A DNA stretch of 64,000 nt from Rufibacter glacialis (GTDB lineage: Bacteria > Bacteroidota > Bacteroidia > Cytophagales > Hymenobacteraceae): contig NZ_VKKZ01000024.1 in assembly GCF_008271745.1 (NCBI RefSeq), positions 248,001 through 312,000 on the forward strand, read 5' to 3'. Of the stretch, positions 51,628 through 60,639 are shown piece after piece (the stretch's first letter is position 1; each line of letters starts with the position of its first letter). The notes under the pieces are model-generated. The model made no database searches and was not told the DNA's origin. It saw only the letters and a list, made by a program, of their open reading frames with translations. Both the position numbers and the translations under genes were made by a program.

Positions 51628-53166
51628 TCAACCCGCCCAGCCTTCGCGGTCCAGGCTTCGGTATTGGATGGCCTCTGCCAAATGCTCAATCTTGATGTCT
51701 TCTGAACCAGCTAAATCCGCTATGGTACGGCTCACCTTGAGAATGCGGTCATACGCCCGGGCCGAAAGCCCCAGTTTCTCCATGGCCGCTTTCAGCAACA
51801 GACGGCCCGCCTCATTGATGCGACACAGGTCTTTCACCATCTGTGGGGGCATCATGGCATTGGAATGGATGTCTGGGAAAGCCTCAAACCGTTGGGCCTG
51901 CCATTGGCGCGCCCGTTCTACCCGTTCCCTGATATCCGCGCTGGTTTCGGTTCTACGGGTCTCGGTCATCTGGTCAAAAGACACCGGCGTCACCTCCACG
52001 TGCAGGTCAATGCGGTCCAGCAAGGGGCCACTTACCTTGTTCAGGTAGCGCTGCACCACCCCTGGGCCACATACGCATTCTTTGCTTGGGTCATTGTAGA
52101 AGCCACAGGGGCAGGGGTTCATACTGGCCACCAACATGAAATTGGCCGGGAAGTCAATGGTGAGCTTAGCCCGTGAGATGGTGACCCGGCGTTCCTCCAG
52201 CGGCTGCCGCATGACTTCCAGCACCGTGCGCTTGAATTCTGGCAGTTCATCCAGAAACAGGACCCCGTTATGCGACAAAGAGATCTCGCCCGGCTGCGGA
52301 TTGCCGCCGCCGCCCACCAGGGCCACGTCTGAAATGGTATGGTGAGGCGCCCTGAACGGACGTTGCGCCAGCAAAGAGCCCTGCATCCCTAACTTACCCG
52401 CCACAGAATGGATTTTGGTGGTCTCCAGCGCTTCATGCAGCGTGAGCGGGGGCAAGATAGAGGGCAGCCGTTTGGCCAGCATGGTTTTACCCGCGCCGGG
52501 TGGGCCTATCATGATCACGTTATGGCCCCCGGCCGCCGCAATTTCCAGGGCGCGCTTGATGTTTTCCTGGCCCTGTACATCAGCAAAGTCGGCGGTATAT
52601 TGGTGTGCGGTGGCCTGGAAAAGATCACGGGTGTCTATCTGCAGTGGGGGAATGGAGAGGGTACCGGTTAAAAAGTCAATGGCTTCTTTGAGGGTAGACA
52701 CGCCAATCACCTCCAGGTTGTTCACAATGGCCGCCTCCTGCGCGTTCTGCTTGGGCAGGATAAAACCCTTGAAGCCTTCTTTGCGGGCCTGGATGGCAAT
52801 GGGCAATACACCTTTGATGGGTCGCAGCTCCCCGTCCAGTGCCAGTTCGCCCATGATCAGGTATTGGTCCAGGTGGTCAGGGAGAAGTTGGTCAGAGGCG
52901 GCCAGAATACCGAGGGCAATGGGCAGATCATAGGCAGAGCCCTCTTTCCTGACATCGGCGGGCGCCATGTTGATGACCACCTTCTGCCGGGGCATACGGT
53001 AGCCGTGGTGCTTCAACGCCGACTCAATGCGTTGCTCGCTTTCTTTGATGGCATTGTCTGGTAGGCCCACCAGGAAATACTTGGTGCCCGGGGTCACATT
53101 TACTTCAATGGTGATGGTGAAGGCATGCACACCCTGCACCGCGCTTCCGAAGGTCTTTACAAGCAT
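51628..53166 (-). CDS. comM: ComM/YifB-family Mg-chelatase-like AAA+ ATPase
   Basis: ComM-type hexameric helicases help branch migration during natural transformation in other bacteria; the Bacteroidota role is not established. The 512 residues show an N-terminal Lon-like/ChlI fold (MLVKTFGSAVQGVHAFTITI to GELALDGELRPIKGVLPI), Walker A GPPGAGKTMLAKRLPSI near 223, Walker B GVLFLDELPEF near 300, sensor block ANFMLVASMNPCPCGFYND, a Cys cluster CPCG/CVCG and the C-terminal helical domain LSARAYDRILKVSRTIADLA. Length and domains are normal. It lies 130 bp downstream of gmhA on the same strand. Confidence 0.93.
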   Translation of the reverse strand: MLVKTFGSAVQGVHAFTITIEVNVTPGTKYFLVGLPDNAIKESEQRIESALKHHGYRMPRQKVVINMAPADVRKEGSAYDLPIALGILAASDQLLPDHLDQYLIMGELALDGELRPIKGVLPIAIQARKEGFKGFILPKQNAQEAAIVNNLEVIGVSTLKEAIDFLTGTLSIPPLQIDTRDLFQATAHQYTADFADVQGQENIKRALEIAAAGGHNVIMIGPPGAGKTMLAKRLPSILPPLTLHEALETTKIHSVAGKLGMQGSLLAQRPFRAPHHTISDVALVGGGGNPQPGEISLSHNGVLFLDELPEFKRTVLEVMRQPLEERRVTISRAKLTIDFPANFMLVASMNPCPCGFYNDPSKECVCGPGVVQRYLNKVSGPLLDRIDLHVEVTPVSFDQMTETRRTETSADIRERVERARQWQAQRFEAFPDIHSNAMMPPQMVKDLCRINEAGRLLLKAAMEKLGLSARAYDRILKVSRTIADLAGSEDIKIEHLAEAIQYRSLDREGWAG

Positions 53167-53296
53167 AGAAGAGACAGATACAATATTAGATATTGAATAT
53201 ATTTATGGGTAGGCCCACAGAAATGGCCTGTATTTACTTCTCTTGCTCTGTTCAGTGCCTGACGAGCCTTATGCTGGCGCTTTGCCTTACCAGAGG

Positions 53297-53881
53297 TTAC
53301 GCCATCTGCTTTTCCAGCAGCAGAATGAGAATATGAATCACCTTAATATGGATCTCCTGGATTCTATCGGCGTAGCCGAAGTGGGGCACTCTTATTTCCA
53401 CATCACTCAAGGCGGCCAGTTTTCCACCGTCTTTGCCGGTAAGCGTGACTACGTGCGCGCCCTGGGCCTTGGCGGCCTCCGCGGCTTTTAATACGTTGGC
53501 AGAGTTGCCGCTGGTGCTGATGCCTAATAATACGTCGCCGGGGCGGGCCAGGGCTTGCACATAGCGGGAGAACACCTGGTCATAGCCGTAGTCATTGGAG
53601 ACGCAGCTCAAATGGCTGGGGTCTGCGATGGAGATGGCGGCCATGGGAGCCCGGTCATCGCGGTAGCGGCCGGTGAGTTCCTCAGCGAAATGCATGGCAT
53701 CACACATAGAGCCGCCGTTGCCGCAGGAAAGAATCTTGCCTCCGTTCTTTAGGCTGTGGGCCATGAGCTGCGCAGCCGCCTCAATAGCGGCAATAGAGGC
53801 AGGCTGGGTCAGAAATTGGGTGAGCACCTGTTGGGCTTGCTGCAGTTCCTGCAGGATAAGGGCAGATGGCGAGGTAGTCAT
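53297..53881 (-). CDS. gmhA: Sedoheptulose-7-phosphate isomerase GmhA (SIS domain)
   Basis: GmhA makes D-glycero-D-manno-heptose-7-phosphate, the first step to the heptose of LPS core or surface glycans. The 194 residues form one SIS fold: helical start, [20 protein letters not shown] near 47, [20 protein letters not shown] with the catalytic Glu, [20 protein letters not shown] near 117, and the C-terminal helix [20 protein letters not shown]. The neighbouring hypothetical ends 3 bp upstream of its ATG, so the two are one operon. Other heptose genes (hldE, gmhB) are not in the window. Confidence 0.93.
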   Translation of the reverse strand: MTTSPSALILQELQQAQQVLTQFLTQPASIAAIEAAAQLMAHSLKNGGKILSCGNGGSMCDAMHFAEELTGRYRDDRAPMAAISIADPSHLSCVSNDYGYDQVFSRYVQALARPGDVLLGISTSGNSANVLKAAEAAKAQGAHVVTLTGKDGGKLAALSDVEIRVPHFGYADRIQEIHIKVIHILILLLEKQMA

Positions 53882-53884
53882 GTA

Positions 53885-54382
53885 CTAGAGTAAAGGCCGG
53901 TGATCTGCCGGCGGCAGGTTGGGGTTCTCGTCTGGGTTCAACGTAGGGGGCATGGGAGCGGGCGTGATGATCAGTGTCTGCTCGTCATCATCTGAGGTAT
54001 GCAAACGCGGGCCAACGGGCGGGGTGGTCTCCCCGGGCCGGGCGGGATCAGGCTGCGGAACAAGCGGATTCCCTGAGGCTTTCATCTGCTGGTCATAATG
54101 CTTGGCCTTGAGTTGGGTATGCTTTGTCCGCAACTCTGCGTGCTGCCGGCTCTCGCGCTCCAGGCTACGTTTCAAGGTGGCAATATACACGTTTTCTACC
54201 AGGAGTTCTGCCAGCAGCAGTATGGCGCCGGCCCAAAGCAGTCGGTTGAAGAATTCCGCATCGTCTGCCAAGTCAAAGAGCGCCACAAACTTAGAGACGC
54301 TCAGGATGCGCAGCAAAAACAGGAAGGCAACCAGCAGGTACACCATCACCAGAATATTCAAGATTTTTTTCAGGGCTTCCAT
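53885..54382 (-). CDS. Small membrane protein with coiled coil and proline-rich tail
   Basis: No family is recognised. The 165 residues from the ATG at 54382 contain two membrane helices (ILNILVMVYLLVAFLFLLRI and LLWAGAILLLAELLVENVYI, about residues 5-65), a charged coiled coil (LKRSLERESRQHAELRTKHT to about 105), and a Pro-rich acidic tail (PQPDPARPGETTPPVGPRLH to the end). This layout suits a cytoplasmic-facing scaffold or assembly factor. It ends 3 bp before gmhA, so its role may lie in envelope glycan synthesis (inference from context). An extra in-frame ATG at 54400 is possible. Confidence 0.75.
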   Translation of the reverse strand: MEALKKILNILVMVYLLVAFLFLLRILSVSKFVALFDLADDAEFFNRLLWAGAILLLAELLVENVYIATLKRSLERESRQHAELRTKHTQLKAKHYDQQMKASGNPLVPQPDPARPGETTPPVGPRLHTSDDDEQTLIITPAPMPPTLNPDENPNLPPADHRPLL

Positions 54383-54481
54383 AGGCAGGCAGAATAACAA
54401 ACATTAAGAATAACGAATATTCTAGTCTGTACGCAAACGCCGCAAAATAGCTGTAACCGGTTTAGGAATGCCTGAAGGTAA

Positions 54482-54529
54482 GAAGCCGCTTTGGGCCTGT
54501 TTCCAATAAAACAGGCCCAAAGCGGCTTC
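54482..54529 (-). terminator. Perfect hairpin with family A core behind the ABC exporter
   Basis: A 21-bp perfect stem (GAAGCCGCTTTGGGCCTG and TTT with its complement) and a 6-nt loop, 23 bp past the ABC stop at 54552. Inner part TTTGGGCCTGTTT / AAACAGGCCCAAA is identical to the family A copy near tpiA. Confidence 0.85.
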
Positions 54530-54551
54530 AAAGAAAGAGCGTAGTTCTGGC

Positions 54552-56387
54552 CTAGGCCGTTGTGTACTGCATCTTGGTGAGTTTGAAGTACAGCCCGCCT
54601 TGCTGCACCAATTCAGCGTGGTTGCCGCGCTCTACAATGCGCCCTCCTTGCAAGACAATGATCTCATCTGCGTGCTGGATGGTGCTTAAGCGGTGGGCGA
54701 TGACCAGCGAGGTGCGGTTCTTCATGAGGTTGGTCAGGGCCTCCTGCACCAGCTTCTCAGACTCGGTGTCCAGGGCAGAGGTGGCCTCGTCCATGATCAG
54801 GATAGGCGGGTTCTTCAAGATGGCGCGGGCTATGCTCAGGCGCTGGCGCTGGCCCCCTGACAACTTGCTGCCCCGGTCCCCGATCACGGTTTGGTACCCC
54901 TCCGGCGATTGCATGATGAAGTCATGGGCGTTCGCGATCTTGGCGGCGGCAATGACCTCGGCCTCGGTGGCATTGGTCTTGTTGAAGGCGATGTTGTTGA
55001 AAATGGTGTCATTGAAGAGAATGGACTCCTGCGTAACAATGCCCATCTGCTCCCGGATGGAGTGCAGCGAGCAGTCGCGCAGGTCTTGGCCGTCAATGGT
55101 GATGGCGCCTTGGGTGGGGTCATAGAAACGGGGCAGCAGATCGGCTAGCGTTGACTTACCGCCGCCCGATGGGCCTACCAACGCAATGGTCTTGCCTTTG
55201 GGAATACGCAGGTTGATCTCTTGCAGAATAGGATCATTGCCGTACTGGAAGCTCACGTTCTGGAACTCTATGGCCTGGGTGAACTCTGGCAAGGTCTTGG
55301 AATCCGGTCGGTCCCGGATCAAGGGTTCGGTGTCAATCAGGGTGAGCACGCGCTGGCCAGACACCAGCCCGCGCTGGATGTTGCTGAACGCATTGGAGAT
55401 GGCTTTCACCGGCACCAGTACCTGGGAGAACAGGGCCAGGTAAGCAATGAGGTCTTCGCCGTCCAAATCAGATTCTCCGCTCAGCACCAGAGAGCCGCCG
55501 TAGAAGAGAATGCCTGCCACGGCCGTAACGCCCATGAACTCAGAGAAAGGCGAGGCCAGACTGCGTTTGTTGTTCATAGAGGTGATGATGCGGGCGTACA
55601 GGCTGTTGCTCTGCTCAAACTTGTGCAGCACGTAGGGCTGGGCGTTGAAGCCTTTTATCACGCGCAGGCCGCCCAAGGTCTCGTCAATGATGCCTAAGAT
55701 AGAACCCAGCGCGTCTTGCCCCTGGGTAGACTGGCGTTTCAGTTTTTTAGAGATACTGGAGATGACCAACCCCGAAGCCGGGAGCACCAGCAAACTGAAG
55801 AACGTTAACTGCGGGGAGATATAGAAAAGCACCACAAAATACCCGATCAACAGAAAAGGCTCCCGAAACAGCACGTTCAGGGTACTCACCACTGAGTTCT
55901 CCACTTCTTGCACGTCGTTGGTGAGGGTAGACATGATGTTGCCCTTGCGCTGGTTAGAGAAAAAGCTCAGCTGGAGTTGGGTGAGGCGCTCAAACACCTG
56001 CATTCTCAGGTTTTTCACTACCCGGGCGCGCACCACGCCTTCAATCCGGAGGCCGATGTAACGGAACAGGTTGGCCAGCAAAACGGAGATCACCAGCAAG
56101 ATACAGATGAAGCGCAGGGCGCCAATGCTGCCCTCGGCCTGGATGATCTGCCCCACATGGTAGTAGAAGAACTGGGTAAACCAACTAATATTCAACTGGA
56201 AGGCCGGGACAACCGCCGGAATGTCTTCCATGGTCTTGCCCTGGCCAAAGAGTACTTTGAGCAAAGGAGCCAATAAACCGAAGTTCAGGACCCCAAAGAT
56301 GGTAGCCAATAAGGTGGCAATGGCGTACCACGGAACGTACTGGCTAAACGGCCGCGCAAATTTTAAAATGCGGAAATAAGTTTTCAT
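54552..56387 (-). CDS. ABC exporter, MsbA-like (permease-ATPase fusion)
   Basis: A 611-residue half-transporter. Residues 15-320 hold six membrane helices; the ATPase follows: Walker A VGPSGGGKSTLADLLP near 400, Q-loop GIVTQESILFNDT, signature LSGGQRQRLSIARAIL, Walker B PILIMDEATSALD, and H-loop LVIAHRLSTI. It works as a homodimer in the inner membrane. MsbA-type lipid A export is plausible because the neighbour gmhA is an LPS gene, but substrate is not proven. The ATG at 56387 lies inside a 13-bp inverted repeat overlapping the -7 box (see separate entry). Confidence 0.9.
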   Translation of the reverse strand: MKTYFRILKFARPFSQYVPWYAIATLLATIFGVLNFGLLAPLLKVLFGQGKTMEDIPAVVPAFQLNISWFTQFFYYHVGQIIQAEGSIGALRFICILLVISVLLANLFRYIGLRIEGVVRARVVKNLRMQVFERLTQLQLSFFSNQRKGNIMSTLTNDVQEVENSVVSTLNVLFREPFLLIGYFVVLFYISPQLTFFSLLVLPASGLVISSISKKLKRQSTQGQDALGSILGIIDETLGGLRVIKGFNAQPYVLHKFEQSNSLYARIITSMNNKRSLASPFSEFMGVTAVAGILFYGGSLVLSGESDLDGEDLIAYLALFSQVLVPVKAISNAFSNIQRGLVSGQRVLTLIDTEPLIRDRPDSKTLPEFTQAIEFQNVSFQYGNDPILQEINLRIPKGKTIALVGPSGGGKSTLADLLPRFYDPTQGAITIDGQDLRDCSLHSIREQMGIVTQESILFNDTIFNNIAFNKTNATEAEVIAAAKIANAHDFIMQSPEGYQTVIGDRGSKLSGGQRQRLSIARAILKNPPILIMDEATSALDTESEKLVQEALTNLMKNRTSLVIAHRLSTIQHADEIIVLQGGRIVERGNHAELVQQGGLYFKLTKMQYTTA

Positions 56388-56416
56388 TCCGGCAAAGGTA
56401 CGGCTTTGCCGGAATG
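56385..56416 (-). promoter_or_regulatory. Promoter/start hairpin of the ABC exporter gene
   Basis: CATTCCGGCAAAG (56385-56397) and CTTTGCCGGAATG (56404-56416) form a perfect 13-bp inverted repeat around a 6-nt loop. It contains the start codon (56385-56387) and the -7 box TACCTTTG on the minus strand (56393-56400), only 5 nt from the ATG. Either an operator or, if leaderless, a start-site hairpin in the template DNA. Confidence 0.6.
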
Positions 56417-56440
56417 AATCAGCATGCCAGGACCAAGCGG

Positions 56441-56480
56441 GTGTTTAGAAGCCATTTGCAGAAAAACAGCCTCTAAACGT
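56441..56480. repeat. Family A dispersed palindrome
   Basis: GTTTAGAAGCC and CCTCTAAAC form the outer part; the inner bases pair imperfectly. It lies upstream of the ABC gene promoter. Confidence 0.6.
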
Positions 56481-56609
56481 CCATACCCGCCCGCGGGCAA
56501 TGGGTAGGCAGTTCTGCTGTTGTATGTATTATGGAAAACCTACTTCCGGCCCCTGCGGACGGCGGCCTTCTTTTCCATCTTCCAAAGACTTGCCCTGACC
56601 GTTATAAAG

Positions 56610-56650
56610 CAGCCAGGCCCGCCCCTCAGGAAGAAGGGCGGGCCTGGCTG
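56610..56650 (-). terminator. Terminator of the RemB/Wzi-like gene
   Basis: CAGCCAGGCCCGCCC pairs perfectly with GGGCGGGCCTGGCTG around an 11-nt loop, 15 bp past the stop. Confidence 0.9.
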
Positions 56651-56665
56651 TTGGGGCAGAAGCCT

Positions 56666-58360
56666 TTAGAATTCGTGGGTGCGTTGCGGGAGGTTCCACC
56701 GGAAAGAGACCGCTGAAAAGGCGCTCTTTTGGTCAAAACGGCTGTCATTCGCCTTGGCCTGGCGCACCACCTGGGTCACATCCAGGAACATGTTGTACCT
56801 GAGCTGAAAGGATGCCGTGGCCTCGCCGTACACCTGGTTCGTGGTCACGCCTTCCCCAATCTGGAAGCCATAGTCGCGGGGACGGGTGGTGTAGGGTTTC
56901 AACACGTTGCCGCCGTAATTGTAGGCCAAGGTGCCGCCGTCTGGGTCAAACGGATCCACGATAGGGTCTGGGTCTTGGCCGTAGCGGGTGGCAATGGCTT
57001 TGGCGGTGATGGTGAGTTTAGGGATAGGCTGGTACCGCACAATGGCCACGGCCTCGGCCAGGTTGGCGCCCATGGGGTGGGCCAGGGGCTGCAGGTAATG
57101 CTGGTAGTTTTTAGAGGCGTCTTCGTGCTGGTACGTGTACGGGCGGGCCAGATTAAGCTCTCCCTGCAAGTCCAGGTTGGAGACCCCGAAGGCATCTATG
57201 TACTTGGCCCCGCCTTGGAGCCCGAATTTGTTTCCCCACCAGCCGTTGCCGGCCCGCAGTTCACTGATCAGGAATTCATCCAGCACGGCCTGCCCATAGA
57301 GTTGTACCCGGTTAGCGATGTTCCATTTGAAGTCCATCCCCAACAAAGCGTTGTCTTCAGAGCCCAGGCCCTGTTCCACGCTGCGGTAGAAGATAACCGG
57401 GTTCAGGTACTGCAGCTCAAAACGACCGTGGTCGCGCCCGAAGATGATAGACTCAAACAACCCCACGTTCAGGTTGGGCAGAATGTTCACGCTGAGGTGG
57501 TGCAGGGTCATGTATTTCTTGTCATACAGCTGATCTGCGAATTTAAAGTCCTGGGTGAGTTCCGCGTAGAGGTTGGTGTACTGCAGTTTCCAGACCTGGG
57601 TCTGCAGTTTCAGGAAGAAGTACGGCGCCGCGTAGTCTGACAGGATCATGGACCTGAAACCGTTACCGATGAAGTGGCGGTCATGGCCCAGCATCACGCT
57701 GATGTGCTTGGTGGCCGTATAGTTGATGTACCCACGGGCGGAAAAGAAGTCATAGCCGCCGCTGCTCCCGAAGGGCTTCCAATAGGCCTCATGGGGAACA
57801 ATGTTGTCACGTGAAACACGCTCGTTCACGTAGCCCGGCAGTTTTACCTGGTTATCGGCGAGGAAGGTGTAGAAACCCAGTTTCTCGTCAATAGAACCTT
57901 CCACCTGTAAACCCCGCGTGTTGAGGTAGCGCAGACCATCGGTGTCAGTATCCTTGCCGGCCTGCAGGCCGATGACCGGGTTCACGCGCAGGGTGAACTC
58001 TGGGCTTTCATAGTGGTAGAAATCGGTCTTGTTTTGGAAAAACGGCCCCAAAGAGCGCTGGCTCTCATTGAGTCGTGAGTTGCGGGTGTAGTTCCAGTTA
58101 TCGTTGATGAGGTAATTGGCGTTGTACTCATCGGTGGCGGAACCGCCTTGCGCGTCTTGGCGAACTTCTTCGCCTAGGGCAGCCACCCGGGCGCGGCCGT
58201 AAGGCTTGAAGGAAGTGTGCAGGTTCTCAGGGTTATGCTTGATGTGGTAACGGTCAATGACCCGGTAGACATCTGGGTTAAGGGGCACGGTGGCATCCTG
58301 CGCCACGGCTGAACCAGAAAGTAAAACCAGACCCAACAGCAGACGGTATGTTTTTCTCAT
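56666..58360 (-). CDS. Outer-membrane protein of the RemB/capsule-assembly Wzi type
   Basis: A 564-residue exported protein from the ATG at 58360 with a signal peptide (MRKTYRLLLGLVLLSGSAVA); twenty extra N-terminal residues of the frame are excluded. The body is a large outer-membrane barrel. The block MLGHDRHFIGNGFRSMILSD followed by FFLKLQTQVWKLQYTNLYAE is typical of Wzi-like and RemB proteins of Bacteroidota; RemB is a gliding-related surface protein in Flavobacterium. With gldB, gldD and gldE in the same window, a gliding link is plausible, but a capsule-export role cannot be excluded. The last strand ends in SFRWNLPQRTHEF. Confidence 0.8.
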   Translation of the reverse strand: MRKTYRLLLGLVLLSGSAVAQDATVPLNPDVYRVIDRYHIKHNPENLHTSFKPYGRARVAALGEEVRQDAQGGSATDEYNANYLINDNWNYTRNSRLNESQRSLGPFFQNKTDFYHYESPEFTLRVNPVIGLQAGKDTDTDGLRYLNTRGLQVEGSIDEKLGFYTFLADNQVKLPGYVNERVSRDNIVPHEAYWKPFGSSGGYDFFSARGYINYTATKHISVMLGHDRHFIGNGFRSMILSDYAAPYFFLKLQTQVWKLQYTNLYAELTQDFKFADQLYDKKYMTLHHLSVNILPNLNVGLFESIIFGRDHGRFELQYLNPVIFYRSVEQGLGSEDNALLGMDFKWNIANRVQLYGQAVLDEFLISELRAGNGWWGNKFGLQGGAKYIDAFGVSNLDLQGELNLARPYTYQHEDASKNYQHYLQPLAHPMGANLAEAVAIVRYQPIPKLTITAKAIATRYGQDPDPIVDPFDPDGGTLAYNYGGNVLKPYTTRPRDYGFQIGEGVTTNQVYGEATASFQLRYNMFLDVTQVVRQAKANDSRFDQKSAFSAVSFRWNLPQRTHEF

Positions 58361-58910
58361 AGAAAGGGATTGTAGACGCGAAGTTAATGCAATTTTGACG
58401 TGTACTCTCTCGGGGGGCAATGGGTTGCCTGAAGGAGTTCTGAGTTCAGAGTCTTGAGTTCTGAGTCTTGGGTCTTGGGTTGTTTTTGGCTGTTTCTGGC
58501 AAAAGTAGGGTGAAACAGCATTTGCTCTTACGCGAGTATGCCCGGTCGTCCCTTGGAAGGGGGTAGGGGATGATCCACGGTTGCTGATCAGGTATTCCCG
58601 AGAATCGTTTTGCCCTTTTTATTGCGGTTGCTTAAGGTTCTTCAGCGGCCTTTGTCATCCCTACCCACTTTAAAGGTATGGCCGTTAAGTTCTACCTTGA
58701 GGGCTTAAACTGGGGTGCAGTTCATGACCATTCTTGCCTAGTTTGAGGCTTTCGCCTCACTGAAGTTGCAAACTTCAGCTCATTTTGGGTCCAAGTTAGA
58801 AACTTGAACCAGCTATATTTTTAGAACTTAACGGCCCTACCCTCTTCAAGGGGGATGGGTGGGAAGCAGTCCTCAAAAAAGAAGCCTGAAAACAGTATCT
58901 TGCCACCGCC
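58361..58910. other. Repeat-rich gap before the FemAB-like gene
   Basis: About 550 bp. It has a short tandem run of GAGTTCTGAGTCTTG-like units (58438-58484), a family A copy (58487-58520), two CCCTTgGAAGGGG-type hairpins in the same orientation (near 58550 and 58848), and three consecutive small hairpins (TTGAGGC-TTTC-GCCTCA, TGAAGTT-GC-AAACTTCA, CAAGTT-AG-AAACTTG, about 58740-58820). No supported gene. Confidence 0.55.
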
Positions 58911-59870
58911 ATGATCCACCTGTTGCGCCACCATGAAATCGACTTCGTCCGTTGGCAAGCTTGCCTGCGGAAAGCACCGGAGCCCTTGGTGTACCTGCAA
59001 GCCTGGTACCTGGAAGTGGTGTGCGCGGGCCGGTGGGAAGCGCTGGTAGAAAGGCAGGGCGAAGAATATGTCTCCCTGTTTCCGTTACCAGTGAAGAAAT
59101 GGCTGGGCCGGAAAAAGGTGTACCAACCGTTGTTCACGCAGCAACTGGGGTTGGTGATCACGCCCGAGAGCCAGCACCGGGCGGTGGAGGAATACCTGGC
59201 GTTATTGCCTGATCGGTACGCGCAGGTGCACTACCAGATGCCTGTTCCTCCGGCTTCCCTGAACCTCTCCCCGCCCTGGGCCTGGCGCGAAAGGCCCAAC
59301 TATGAATTGTCTTTGGCCCCCGCCTACGCCCTGCTGCTGCAAAACTATTCTACCAATCTGAAACGGAACCTGAAAGCCGCCGCCAAAAACGGACTGGTGG
59401 TAGCGCCAGCCACTTCCATAACCCCGCTGCTGCGCCTGTTCCAGGAGACCAAAGGCAAAGAGTTACCCGGCTTGAAAGCCCGGCATTACCAGCGACTGGC
59501 CAAACTTTACCAGCGGGCGGCCCAGGAAGGGGTGGGGGAGGTCTGGGAAGTGCGGGCGCAAAATAACTTGCTGGCCGCGGCGTTTATTCTCCGCACCACC
59601 CACCGGGTCACTTTCCTGTTTGGGGCCAGTTCCCCGGAGGGGAGGCAGAAGAAGGCCATGGCGTTTCTGTTAGACCAGCTTGTGCAACAGGAGGCAGGTT
59701 CAGGCAAAACCTTTGACTTTGAAGGCAGCGAAGTGCCCGGCGTGGCCAATTTTTACGCTAGCTTTGGTGCGCAGCCGGTCAAGTACGTATCTTTAAGCTG
59801 TCAATCTAAACCCTTCGCCCTGCAATGGACATCAACCGTCTCCACGTTCTTAGCCAGACACCTTCGTTAG
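58911..59870 (+). CDS. FemAB/BioF2-like GNAT acyltransferase
   Basis: A 319-residue cytoplasmic protein of the duplicated-GNAT fold used by FemAB-like peptidyl or acyl transferases. The first half (residues 1-130) is degenerate; the second half has the characteristic NYELSLAPAYALLLQNYSTN LKRNL region, VWEVRAQNNLLAAAFILRTT, VTFLFGASSPEGRQKKAMAF and the end KTFDFEGSEVPGVANFYASF. Proteins of this type often modify cell-wall peptides or surface lipids; the substrate here is unknown. The last 46 bp overlap the upp gene in another frame. Confidence 0.75.
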   Translation: MIHLLRHHEIDFVRWQACLRKAPEPLVYLQAWYLEVVCAGRWEALVERQGEEYVSLFPLPVKKWLGRKKVYQPLFTQQLGLVITPESQHRAVEEYLALLPDRYAQVHYQMPVPPASLNLSPPWAWRERPNYELSLAPAYALLLQNYSTNLKRNLKAAAKNGLVVAPATSITPLLRLFQETKGKELPGLKARHYQRLAKLYQRAAQEGVGEVWEVRAQNNLLAAAFILRTTHRVTFLFGASSPEGRQKKAMAFLLDQLVQQEAGSGKTFDFEGSEVPGVANFYASFGAQPVKYVSLSCQSKPFALQWTSTVSTFLARHLR

Positions 59871-60490
59871 CCAATCATTTTATCTCTGAGTTGCGTGATG
59901 TGACCGTTCAGAAAGACAGTCTGCGGTTCCGCCGCAACCTGGAACGGCTGGGTGAGGTGATGGCCTACAAGATTTCTGAGACCTTGCCGTATGCCCCGCA
60001 GACCATTCAGACGCCCCTGGCCCAGACGCAGCAAACGCTGCTTCAGGAGTTTCCGGTGCTGGCTACCGTGCTCAGGGCCGGTTTGCCGTTCCACCAGGGC
60101 TTCCTCAACTATTTTGACCATTCTACCAGTGCCTTTGTGGGCGCCTACCGGGTAGAAGGCGGGCGAAAGCTGTCGGTGCACTTAGATTACATGGCCACCC
60201 CGCACCTGGAAGACAAGATCCTGATTCTGGTAGACCCCATGCTGGCCACCGGAAAATCCTTGGTGCTCACCTATAAAGATATGCTGGGTTTTGGCACGCC
60301 CAAACGAATCATCATTGCCGCCATTATTGCCAGCCCTGAGGGGGTAGCCCATGTGCAGGAGCAGATCCCGGAAGCCGAGCTTTGGCTGGGTGCCCTGGAT
60401 GAACAGCTAGACCATCAGTCTTATATTGTACCGGGCCTGGGCGATGCCGGCGATCTGGCCTTCGGAGAAAAAAACAGTAAAGTGCAATAA
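59825..60490 (+). CDS. upp: Uracil phosphoribosyltransferase
   Basis: Upp salvages uracil by joining it to PRPP to give UMP. The 221 residues carry LANHFISELRDVTVQKDSLR FRRNL (the N-terminal block), TVLRAGLPFHQGFLNYF, the PRPP-binding loop ILVDPMLATGKSLVLTY near 136, and the C-terminal uracil-site region QSYIVPGLGDAGDLAFG. The ATG at 59825 lies inside the upstream gene's 3' end (46-bp overlap, different frame), so translational coupling is likely. The alternative of a start further downstream would remove conserved residues. Confidence 0.95.
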   Translation: MDINRLHVLSQTPSLANHFISELRDVTVQKDSLRFRRNLERLGEVMAYKISETLPYAPQTIQTPLAQTQQTLLQEFPVLATVLRAGLPFHQGFLNYFDHSTSAFVGAYRVEGGRKLSVHLDYMATPHLEDKILILVDPMLATGKSLVLTYKDMLGFGTPKRIIIAAIIASPEGVAHVQEQIPEAELWLGALDEQLDHQSYIVPGLGDAGDLAFGEKNSKVQ

Positions 60491-60639
60491 GATCCTTCCT
60501 ATCAGACTAGTAGCGGGTTGATTCCGTGCGTTAGTTAAAAAGGTGGTTATAAGAAAGTTAAATAGCGAAGGCTTGGCCTTGCCTAGCGATTTATGAATCT
60601 GAAGATGGGGTTGACTGTTTGTTTTGAGTTGAAGACTGT

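Noticed and set aside
58438-58484. Possible CRISPR-like repeat
   Set aside because: The units are short, contiguous and without spacers, and no cas gene is present.
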